Source: Paenibacillus agaridevorans (GTDB taxonomy: Bacteria; Bacillota; Bacilli; Paenibacillales; Paenibacillaceae). Taken from it: a DNA stretch of 35,899 nucleotides. Positions 7,822 through 14,689 of this stretch are shown here, piece by piece (position 1 is the stretch's first letter; each line of letters starts with the position of its first letter). The notes below the pieces were generated by a model, which ran no database searches, had not been told where the DNA came from, and saw only the letters and a program-made list of their open reading frames with translations. The stretch is taken from positions 24,528 to 60,426 of the forward strand of contig NZ_BDQX01000208.1 in NCBI RefSeq assembly GCF_003112455.1, read 5' to 3'. Position numbers and translations under genes: made by a program.

Positions 7822-8041
7822 GGTGCTAGGACTAGAACCAACACCAGAACTAACGCCAGCGCCAGTACCAGCACCAGCACCAGCACCAACACCAGCACCA
7901 ACACTAGCACCAACACTAGCACCAGAACCAGCACCAGCACTAGCACCAGAACTAGCACCAGCACAGCACCAGCACAGCACCAGAACTAGCACCAGCACAG
8001 CACCAGCACAGAACCAGAACCAGAACCAGCACCAGCACTAG
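7822..8041. repeat. Degenerate hexanucleotide array (ACCAGC-like, about 35 units)
   Basis: About 220 nt of a six-base unit with consensus ACCAGC and variants ACCAAC, ACTAGC and AACCAG, plus a few GCACAG steps that shift the phase. Every frame on both strands is open here, giving dipeptide polymers (TS, PA, HQ; LV, GA on the other strand). None has a credible start context, so the array is treated as non-coding. It probably grew by replication slippage. Confidence 0.85.
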
Positions 8042-8106
8042 GGGGAGAATGCGATAGACGCTGCATACCATCCCGTTGACGTACATTTGGATGTCGTAGG
8101 CACGAA

Positions 8107-8293
8107 TAGAGGGAAAAGCTCCTCCTAATCTTGCGCCAATCCATGGATTTGGGACAATAGCTGGAAAATCTCCCTCTAATTATCGTGAAATCGGCCGGAG
8201 GACTCGTAATTACGCAATATTGAGGGAACATTTCCCTTTAATTTGATGCAGAGACCCTAGGGGATCGAAATAGAGGGAGGTTTTCCCTTAATT
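8107..8293. repeat. Four spaced imperfect hairpin units, period about 52-60 nt
   Basis: Units of about 24 nt with the pattern TAGAGGGAAAA-CTCCCTCTAAT start near 8107, 8159, 8219 and 8271. Each has a GGGA-type arm, an A/T-rich centre and a TCCC-type arm followed by TAAT. The spacer sequences between units differ. Related units occur at 22371-22660. The remainder of this gap up to the rtcB start shows no gene. Confidence 0.75.
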
Positions 8294-8417
8294 TATGTTT
8301 GTAAGTCGGCCTAGCCGAATCTAAAAGCCGGATACCGCGCCCCTGGTGCAAAGCAGGTCGGCGCCGCCGATCAATTCCACGTCAAGAAACCAATGAAAAA
8401 TAAAGGAGTACCAACAT

Positions 8418-9842
8418 ATGAGCACACAACAAACTTATTACAGACGAGTGGATCTGCCCGCCGGGGATCTTCATGTCTACGCCAGCGACCCGCTGTTCCA
8501 CGGAATGGGGCACAAGGTCCTCGAGATGGCGAACAACAATTTGCAAATCCCGAATATCCGCTTCATGAGCTATACGCCGGACGCCCATGTCGGCGTCGGG
8601 ACCTGCATCGGGACGACGGCGGTATGGGGGATGGAGAACGGATTCGTCTCGCCTTCCATAGTGGGCAGCGATATCGGCTGCGGCATGCGCGTCCACCTGA
8701 CGAACATCCGCGAGGAAGAGCTTCGCGACGTTCGGCTGAGGCGCAAGCTGGTAAAAGCGATCGAACGGCTCATCCCGGTGGAGAACCACGCGAGGGGCTT
8801 CTTCTCCGATATCCGGCTGGAGCATGTGCTGCGCAAAGGGCTGCACGGTCTCCCGGGCAAATACGTGCCGGATGCCTACACGCCCAAGAAAGCGACTTCG
8901 CTTACGCATGTCGAGAGCAGCGGCTTCCGCTTCGACGAAGCCGAGCTCGACCGGCTACCGGAACATGTATGGCATCGCGCCCATAGACAGTTGGGAACGC
9001 TGGGCGGCGGCAACCATTTTGTGGAGATTCAATCTCTTCGCATCCATGAAGACAACCGCGATATTGCAAACCGCTGGGGGCTTGAGGACGGCATGGTCGT
9101 CGTCATGATCCACTCCGGCTCCCGGGCATGGGGCGGCTCCGTCAACCAGTATTGCGGCTCCGAGGTAGCGAAGACGATGAGCCGCGCGGGACTCGGCACG
9201 GCAGACCCGAAGCTGCAGTTCGCGCCGCTGGACAGCGGGGCCGGGTACGCGTACGTAAACCTGATGTATTCCGCGCTTAACTTCGCCATTGTAAATCGCC
9301 ATCTCATGGCTTTCGCGGTCCGCGAGGCATTTAAGGAGACGCTGGGCAAGGCTGCCGAGCTTCGCACGTTATACGATCTGATGCATAACTACGCCTGCGA
9401 AGAGGGGGAAGGGGAGTCCGCCTACTTCGTCCACCGCAAGGGAGCGACCAAGTCGCTGCCCGCAGGCCATCCCGGCAACCCCGCGCCGTATTTGGAGACG
9501 GGACATCCCGCCCTTATCCCGGGTTCCATGGGGACGGCCTCCTATCTTATGGTCGGTGCCCCTGGCGGCGCGGCCAACTACCATTCTATCTGCCATGGAG
9601 CAGGCAGAATACGGTCGCGCAACGCGACGAAGCAGCTTGTCACGGTCGACGAATTCGCCCGTTCCATGCGCGTCGGCGAAGAAGACGAGATCGTGGTGAA
9701 CCATCGCGGGCTGGAGGCTATTCTGGACGAATCCCCGCAAGCGTACAAGAACGTTGATGAAATCGTGGACAGCGTAGTCGGAGCGGGTCTGGCATCCGTT
9801 GTCGCGAGATGCCGCCCCATGGCGACGATTAAAGGCATTTAA
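8418..9842 (+). CDS. rtcB: RtcB-type RNA-splicing ligase
   Basis: Mn(II)- and GTP-dependent ligase joining RNA ends with 2',3'-cyclic phosphate or 3'-phosphate to 5'-OH. All key residues are visible in the 474-residue protein: D85 and C88 in GSDIGCGM, H200 in GGGNHF, H232 in IHSGSR, H323 in LMHNYA as metal ligands, and H393 in CHGAGR as the guanylylated histidine. Length fits bacterial RtcB. AAGGAG lies 10 nt before the ATG. The AAA+ ATPase gene starts 17 nt after the stop, so the two form an operon; with the RlaP-type gene upstream this looks like an RNA-repair locus. No archease or RtcA gene is seen in the window. Confidence 0.95.
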   Translation: MSTQQTYYRRVDLPAGDLHVYASDPLFHGMGHKVLEMANNNLQIPNIRFMSYTPDAHVGVGTCIGTTAVWGMENGFVSPSIVGSDIGCGMRVHLTNIREEELRDVRLRRKLVKAIERLIPVENHARGFFSDIRLEHVLRKGLHGLPGKYVPDAYTPKKATSLTHVESSGFRFDEAELDRLPEHVWHRAHRQLGTLGGGNHFVEIQSLRIHEDNRDIANRWGLEDGMVVVMIHSGSRAWGGSVNQYCGSEVAKTMSRAGLGTADPKLQFAPLDSGAGYAYVNLMYSALNFAIVNRHLMAFAVREAFKETLGKAAELRTLYDLMHNYACEEGEGESAYFVHRKGATKSLPAGHPGNPAPYLETGHPALIPGSMGTASYLMVGAPGGAANYHSICHGAGRIRSRNATKQLVTVDEFARSMRVGEEDEIVVNHRGLEAILDESPQAYKNVDEIVDSVVGAGLASVVARCRPMATIKGI

Positions 9843-9859
9843 CATAAAGGTGATGAACA

Positions 9860-11185
9860 ATGAACAAGATGAACATCGTATTCAAAAACGAAGCGAAAAC
9901 CGAAACACCATTCATCGTGCGGTCCGCGGATGCCAAAGATAGAGGCGCGGCTATCGGCGGGAGGCATAACTACTTCAACTATGTGGCCATGATGGAGCGG
10001 ATCATGGTCAATCTGACGGAACGTTGGGATGCAGAGCCCAAGCTCTATTACCAGGATGAGAACAACGACGTCTGGGATGCGCTCTGCGAGGACATCCGCA
10101 GCGGCTACGAAGGGCTTCGGCATGTTGCCAGTCTGTACGATCTGGTAGAGACGAGCCAATTCCAGTTCGAGTCGGAGCCGGACCGGCGGCTGTCGGGCTA
10201 CGAGATTCGTCCGTCCGCTCGCAACAACCTTTTCGTCTATGACAAGTTTCGTGTGGCCTTTGCCCGAATTCCGAGAGAGACGCAGTACGGGCTTGGCAAC
10301 GAGGATATTATTTTCGCGGAGAATGATGAGGGGCTTGGAGCGTTCCTCGCCGATATGCGCAAGCGCCAGCTGGAGTGCAGGAAGCTGATCTTGTTTAGCG
10401 ATACGCGCGACGGATTGGAGCAGGAGCGGATGAACCCCAAGGGCGAGGTGACGCGCGACGACGTATTTATGGAGGAGTCGCTCAAGACGCAAATTTACCG
10501 CTCGGTGGACGAATTTTTCAGTAATGAGGGACTGTTCTTCCAAGAGTATGGCATTCCGTATAAAAGGGGCATTTTGCTCTACGGTAAACCCGGCAACGGC
10601 AAAACGACGCTCGTCCGTTCGATCTCGGCTACCGTCGACGCGCCTGTCGCGTATTGGCAAATTACGGAGTATACGAACAGCGAGTCCATCGCCGAAGTGT
10701 TCGCGGCCGCGGCCCGCATGGCTCCGATGGTGCTCGTCATCGAGGATCTGGACTCCATGCCGGAGTCCTGCCGATCGTATTTCCTGAACACGCTGGACGG
10801 CGCCGCTTCCAAGGAAGGCGTCTTCCTGATCGGAACCACCAACTACCCGGAGAAGATCGATCCCGCTCTTATGAACCGGGCAGGTCGCTTCGACCGGGCA
10901 TACGAGGTGAAGCTGCCGGACAAACGACTGCGTCTTGCCTATCTGACGCGCAAAGGCCTGGGCAGATTCGCCGCCGAGGACCAGATCGCCGATATCGCCC
11001 GCCGTACGGAGGGCTTTACCTTCGCGCAGCTTGGCGAGCTCTACGTGTCCGCGGCCCTGCAACGCCAGTACGAAGGGGAAGCGGATCTGGAACGACTAGT
11101 CGAAGAGATGAAGTCGGACTACGCCAAGAGCCGCAGCGGCGACTGGATGGCCGCGGAAAAGTCCCGCTCCATGGGATTTTTGTAA
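9860..11185 (+). CDS. AAA+ ATPase paired with RtcB
   Basis: 441 residues. The C-terminal half is a classical AAA domain: Walker A GKPGNGKT (242-249), Walker B VLVIEDLD (about 291-298), sensor-1 GTTN (N328) and arginine finger in NRAGRFDR (R343/R346), followed by a small helical lid. The closest resemblance is to BCS1/proteasome-type AAA proteins that remodel macromolecules, not to the sigma-54 activator RtcR. The N-terminal 230 residues do not match a domain I recognise. The start follows AAAGGTGATG closely behind rtcB, so the two are probably translated from one message. A role in remodelling RNA-protein complexes for the ligase is inference from the gene pairing. Confidence 0.85.
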   Translation: MNKMNIVFKNEAKTETPFIVRSADAKDRGAAIGGRHNYFNYVAMMERIMVNLTERWDAEPKLYYQDENNDVWDALCEDIRSGYEGLRHVASLYDLVETSQFQFESEPDRRLSGYEIRPSARNNLFVYDKFRVAFARIPRETQYGLGNEDIIFAENDEGLGAFLADMRKRQLECRKLILFSDTRDGLEQERMNPKGEVTRDDVFMEESLKTQIYRSVDEFFSNEGLFFQEYGIPYKRGILLYGKPGNGKTTLVRSISATVDAPVAYWQITEYTNSESIAEVFAAAARMAPMVLVIEDLDSMPESCRSYFLNTLDGAASKEGVFLIGTTNYPEKIDPALMNRAGRFDRAYEVKLPDKRLRLAYLTRKGLGRFAAEDQIADIARRTEGFTFAQLGELYVSAALQRQYEGEADLERLVEEMKSDYAKSRSGDWMAAEKSRSMGFL

Positions 11186-11200
11186 ACTTCGAAAAGCCGG

Positions 11201-11419
11201 CCTCCATGCCAGGCAAAGCTGTCTGCCGTGAATGAGAGAATCGCTGGGCTGCTGCGGAAGACGCTACTGCCAACCTCCATGCCTGGCCGAGTTGTCTCCC
11301 AGGAACGCGAGAAGCGCTGGTCTTCTGCGGAAGACGCTACTGCCTGCCTCCATGCCGGGCAGAGCTGTCTCAGCGGAACTCTAGTCTCACTGGAACGCTA
11401 CGGAAGACACTACTGCTGT
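11201..11419. repeat. Three 73-bp tandem repeats
   Basis: Units start at 11201, 11274 and 11347, each opening with CCTCCATGCC and ending near CGGAAGAC-CTACTGC, with a variable middle part. The spacing is exactly 73 nt both times. Unit 2 contains a GTCTTC-TGCG-GAAGAC hairpin. The third unit extends past the stop codon of the convergent LysR gene, whose final Gln-Gln-stop is encoded by repeat sequence. Confidence 0.8.
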
Positions 11420-12297
11420 GCTCTCAGCAGGTCACGGAAGGACTCCGCCGCGATGGAGAGGGGGGCCTGCTTTCTGGCGGCAATGCCAATCTGCCGATCC
11501 GGCAGCGGGACCTCCGTGCGAAGCTCCAGGAGCGATCTCCGGGAGATGCCGGAGGCGATGAAGGCTCTGGGCAGGAACGTTACGCCATATCCCCGTTCCG
11601 CGAACTCGGCCAGCATGTCCAAGCTGCTTAATTCGAAATCGGCTTTGGCCTCCATGCCTTGTGATTGGAACCATCGCTCAACGTATTTGCGCGTTGAGCT
11701 TCCGGTGGAAAGCAGCAATAGAGGAAGCTTAGTAAGTTGTTCCGCCGATAAAGGCCGGTCCGCGTATTCCTCGAAGGCCGTTCCTGCCACGACGCAGTAT
11801 GGGGAGATGCGCGATGCGACGATCTCGATCTCGTCGTCCGAGACCGGAAGATGGACGAAGCCGAGATCCAGCTCTCCTTTCTTTAGCCGATCGACAATAC
11901 TGCTGGATTGATCCTGGATAAGCTGGATGTGGATATCCGGATAACGGTCTTGGAACGCATCCAGCGCCGGGAGCACGCTATCCCGAATAATGGCTCCGTT
12001 CGCGCCAATGCGCACGATCCCTTCATGCAATTGACGGAGATTGTTCATATGCCGTTCGGCGGCTCCCAGCTCCTCGAAGGCAAGTCGAACATGCCGATAC
12101 AGCACCTTGCCCTCCTCGGTCAACTGCACGCCTTTAGGCAATCGATTAAACAGGGTAACGCCTAGCGTTTCTTCCAACTGCTTGATCGCGTAGCTGACGG
12201 AAGGCTGCGTCATATGAAGCTGCTGGGCGGCTTTGGTTAAATTCGAGGCTTCGGCGGCATACAGGAAGATGCGATACCACTCCGTATGAGACACCAT
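11410..12297 (-). CDS. LysR-family transcriptional regulator
   Basis: 295 residues from the chosen start. The N-terminal winged helix-turn-helix is typical: FLYAAEASNLTKAAQQL, then QPSVSYAIKQLEETLG and LFNRLPKGVQLTEEG. The effector domain shows GELDLGFVHLPV and a late GVTFLPRAFI. AGAGGG precedes a TTG/ATG/ATG cluster; the third candidate (12297) has the best spacing, about 9 nt. Divergent from aroC with roughly 120 bp between, so it may regulate aroC or itself; the ligand is unknown. The C-terminus RAQQ is encoded by the edge of a 73-bp tandem repeat array, so the natural end of the protein may have been altered by the repeats. Confidence 0.9.
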   Translation of the reverse strand: MVSHTEWYRIFLYAAEASNLTKAAQQLHMTQPSVSYAIKQLEETLGVTLFNRLPKGVQLTEEGKVLYRHVRLAFEELGAAERHMNNLRQLHEGIVRIGANGAIIRDSVLPALDAFQDRYPDIHIQLIQDQSSSIVDRLKKGELDLGFVHLPVSDDEIEIVASRISPYCVVAGTAFEEYADRPLSAEQLTKLPLLLLSTGSSTRKYVERWFQSQGMEAKADFELSSLDMLAEFAERGYGVTFLPRAFIASGISRRSLLELRTEVPLPDRQIGIAARKQAPLSIAAESFRDLLRAQQ

Positions 12298-12414
12298 TGA
12301 CATCAACCCTCTCTATGACAGGATTCAAATATTGTAATTTCATTTATTCCAAGTATACCTCTAAAATGAAGAAGAGAACACTCGGACGATGAAAAAAAGA
12401 GGGAGGCTTGCGTT

Positions 12415-13470
12415 ATGGCGGGCAGCACATTCGGGGAACGATTGAAGATGACGACATTTGGTGAATCGCATGGACTGGAGGTGGGGGTCATCGTAGACGG
12501 CGTCACGCCTGGGGTCGAGCTGGACGAGGCCTATATTCAGGTGCAGATGGACCGCAGAAGGCCCGGCCAATCCTCCGTAACGACGCCTCGGAAGGAATAT
12601 GACAAAATTCGGATCGTATCGGGCATATTCGAAGGGCGTACGACGGGCACGCCGCTATGCATCATCTTGAACAATACGGATATGAAGCCATCGGCATACG
12701 ACGATATTAAGTCATTGTACAGACCGGGGCATGCGGATTACACATACGATCAGAAGTATGGCATTCGGGATTACCGGGGCAGCGGAAGAGCTTCGGGCAG
12801 GGAGACGGCAGCCCGCGTGGCGGCAGGCGCCGTGGCGCGCAAGCTGCTGGAGAAGCGGAACGTATCCGTTCTCGCCTATACGAAGGAGATCGGCGGCATC
12901 CGCTGCGAAACGTTCGATCCCGATACGATCGAGCGGAATGCGGTGCGGGCATGCGATCCCGTGGCGGCCGAGCGCATGATTAAACACATCGAAGAATTGG
13001 CTCTGGAGGGCGACAGCTGCGGAGGCATCGTCGAATGCAGAATCAGCGGCGTGGCGGCAGGACTTGGCGAGCCGGTATTCGACAAGCTGGACGCGGAGCT
13101 CGCTAAGGCGATGCTGTCGATCGGCGCCATCAAAGGCATCGAGTTCGGAACGGGATTCCAGGCGGCCACTATGCGGGGCAGCGAGCATAACGACGAGATG
13201 GGCGCGGACGGCTTCAAAACGAACCATGCCGGCGGCATCATCGGCGGCATCAGTACGGGTGCGGACATCGTGTTCCGCGTTGTCGTCAAACCCACCTCTT
13301 CCATCTCCAAGCCCCAGATGACGGTGGATGTGGAAGGAAACGAGAAGCCGATCACGACGATCGGCAGACATGATCCCAGCATTTGCCCTCGTGTTGTACC
13401 GGTTATCGAGGCGATGGTCTGCATGGTTATCGAGGACCATTATAAGCGGCAGGCCGCTTTGCTGGATTAA
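12415..13470 (+). CDS. aroC: Chorismate synthase
   Basis: Catalyses the last shikimate-pathway step, conversion of EPSP to chorismate with reduced FMN, in the cytoplasm. Visible signatures: GESHG at 16-20, RRRPGQS near 47-53, GRASGRETAARVAAGA at 124-139 and the MGADGFKTNHAGG stretch in the last third. Length 351 is slightly short compared with many Bacillus enzymes (about 390), mainly at the C-terminus. GAGGGAGG lies 8 nt before the ATG. It stands alone rather than in an aro/trp cluster, divergent from a LysR gene. Many Bacillota carry a second aroC in an aroF-B-H cluster, so this could be a paralogue; that cannot be decided here. Confidence 0.95.
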   Translation: MAGSTFGERLKMTTFGESHGLEVGVIVDGVTPGVELDEAYIQVQMDRRRPGQSSVTTPRKEYDKIRIVSGIFEGRTTGTPLCIILNNTDMKPSAYDDIKSLYRPGHADYTYDQKYGIRDYRGSGRASGRETAARVAAGAVARKLLEKRNVSVLAYTKEIGGIRCETFDPDTIERNAVRACDPVAAERMIKHIEELALEGDSCGGIVECRISGVAAGLGEPVFDKLDAELAKAMLSIGAIKGIEFGTGFQAATMRGSEHNDEMGADGFKTNHAGGIIGGISTGADIVFRVVVKPTSSISKPQMTVDVEGNEKPITTIGRHDPSICPRVVPVIEAMVCMVIEDHYKRQAALLD

Positions 13471-13484
13471 TTTGTTGCTGAACG

Positions 13485-13640
13485 GATATGCGCCTAGCGC
13501 TTTTGCGTCTAGCGCCTCGTGCTTGGTGAATCGAGCGTCTAATACCTAGCGTCTAGCGTTTTGCGCTTCACACCTCGCAGCTCGAGTCTAGCGCCTTGCA
13601 CCTCGTGCTTTTGCACGCCCTGCTCCTCACGCCTTGCGTT
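13485..13640. repeat. Degenerate CTAGCG-rich repeat
   Basis: About 155 nt downstream of aroC built from variants of GCGCCTAGCGTCT and CCTCGTGCTT in irregular order. No start codon with a ribosome site is seen, and the units do not hold a fixed period. Confidence 0.6.
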
Positions 13641-13730
13641 GCCTAACGGCAGCCGGGGCGTTTTTTGGCTGCAACGAAAAGGCTATTTGGCTAAAACCAT
13701 CTGTTACGATAACGCGATTAGCGATAACAA

Positions 13731-13861
13731 TTGTACGAAAATACACAAATATAGCCCAGTATGAGTTAGAATTTCGTAAATTTGTGCAAATATACATAAA
13801 TATTGGTTTGAAGGACTTCAAAGAAACGATGTAGATCGAAGATTTGTGTATATTCGTACAA
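13731..13861. mobile_element. MITE-like element with 20-bp inverted ends
   Basis: The 20 bases at 13731-13750 (TTGTACGAAAATACACAAAT) and the reverse complement of 13842-13861 match at 19 of 20 positions. The 131-bp segment between is AT-rich in a GC-richer setting, has no gene, and holds an inner partial copy of the end motif around 13769-13800. Size and structure fit a miniature inverted-repeat element. No clear target duplication was found, so the class is uncertain. Confidence 0.4.
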
Positions 13862-13930
13862 ATTGCGGCCCGGGGGCGGTAATGATCAGAAAAATTGAGT
13901 AAAAATGCACAATTAATGGTGAGGGTACCC

Positions 13931-14074
13931 GGAGTTCAGGTCATACAAGATGTTCAGGTCATACCCGGTGTTAGGGTCACACACGGCATTAAGGTCACAT
14001 ACGGTGTTCAGACCATACAGCGTGTTCAGATCATACCTGGTGTTCAAGCCACACACGGTATTAAGTTCATACAA
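13931..14074. repeat. Eight 18-bp tandem repeats
   Basis: Eight contiguous, strictly 18-nt units such as GATGTTCAGGTCATACCC and GGTGTTAGGGTCACACAC. They alternate between GTTCAGGTCATA and ATTAAGGTCACA-like versions, with units 3-4 and 7-8 resembling each other. Since 18 nt is six codons, one frame would read hexapeptides like GVQVIP, but the only start upstream is a TTG without a ribosome site. Treated as non-coding. Confidence 0.85.
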
Positions 14075-14089
14075 TGTTGCGATCCTGCA

Positions 14090-14215
14090 TCAGCGGATTC
14101 CAATCAGGAATAGTTCCAGCAGCGCCGGAATGCCATGAAGCACGTACGCAATGATGGAGACGCTGCGCACGCTGATGCAGCTGACATCGATCGGTCTAGC
14201 GTTCCTTACCTGCAG
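14090..14215 (-). pseudogene. Possible C-terminal fragment of a small membrane protein
   Basis: On the minus strand a frame without a start reads SVRSVSIIAYVLHGIPALL and ELFLIGIR before a TGA at 14090-14092. This looks like a hydrophobic C-terminal helix of some membrane protein. There is no start or upstream domain, and it could be chance. Confidence 0.2.
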
Positions 14216-14428
14216 CAATCCGGTGTAACTTCCCAGGTTCACCAAATTGAAATATAATCCAATTTTTAAACTTGAATTCCAAAGTATACCATCGTATTTT
14301 GTCGGAATTGTAGTTAGAATCTTGTCAGAAAGAATTGCGTTTCGACTACGCGCTTCGACACCCCTCTGCGATCAAGCTCGCTATACTAGTCATAGAGATT
14401 ATTACTCAAGATGACGGAGGGGCGCTAT

Positions 14429-14689
14429 TTGGACAAAAAATCGCTTAGAAAGAGGACGGCCTGGTTCATCCACATAGAAATCGATCGGGTTGTTGCCAAT
14501 TTAAAAAACGGGGTCGTTGGCAAGGAGCATGCGCTCGGGAGCCTCAATACGTTGCATCAGATGGCCTCTACACTTAAGGACATCGATTCTATGCAGCATG
14601 TATGCAAAGTGATGAACCGCATTATCGATTCGGCGCATACGACTGGTGCTTTCTACTTCACGGAGTATCGGAGAGAAGCACGGGGTTGA
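14429..14689 (+). CDS. Small protein of unknown function
   Basis: 86 residues. GGAGGGG lies 6 nt before a TTG at 14429, giving MDKKSLRKRTAWFIHIEID as N-terminus. An ATG at 14411 is in frame, but its own ribosome site would lie inside the coding sequence. The protein is mainly helical and amphipathic, without membrane segment or signal peptide; residues WFIHIEIDRVVANL and LGSLNTLHQMASTL suggest a helical bundle. I recognise no family. It is convergent with, and overlaps by 32 nt, the large reductase-hydrolase gene. Confidence 0.55.
   Translation: MDKKSLRKRTAWFIHIEIDRVVANLKNGVVGKEHALGSLNTLHQMASTLKDIDSMQHVCKVMNRIIDSAHTTGAFYFTEYRREARG

Noticed and set aside
7542..8041. Long open frames through the hexanucleotide array on both strands (Leu-Val, Gly-Ala, Pro-Ala, Thr-Ser polymers)
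   Set aside because: They exist only because the ACCAGC unit contains no stop in any frame; no frame has a start with a ribosome site or non-repetitive domain.
8107..8293. CRISPR-like array (short repeats, ~30-nt spacers)
   Set aside because: The repeated part is a degenerate hairpin differing between copies, spacing varies from 52 to 60 nt, and no cas genes occur in the window.
13931..14074. CRISPR-like array
   Set aside because: The 18-nt units are contiguous with no spacers, are too diverged, and no cas genes are present.
13895..14113. 72-codon frame covering the 18-bp repeats
   Set aside because: It begins with a TTG lacking any ribosome site; treated as non-coding, though the hexapeptide phase is noted as a finding.
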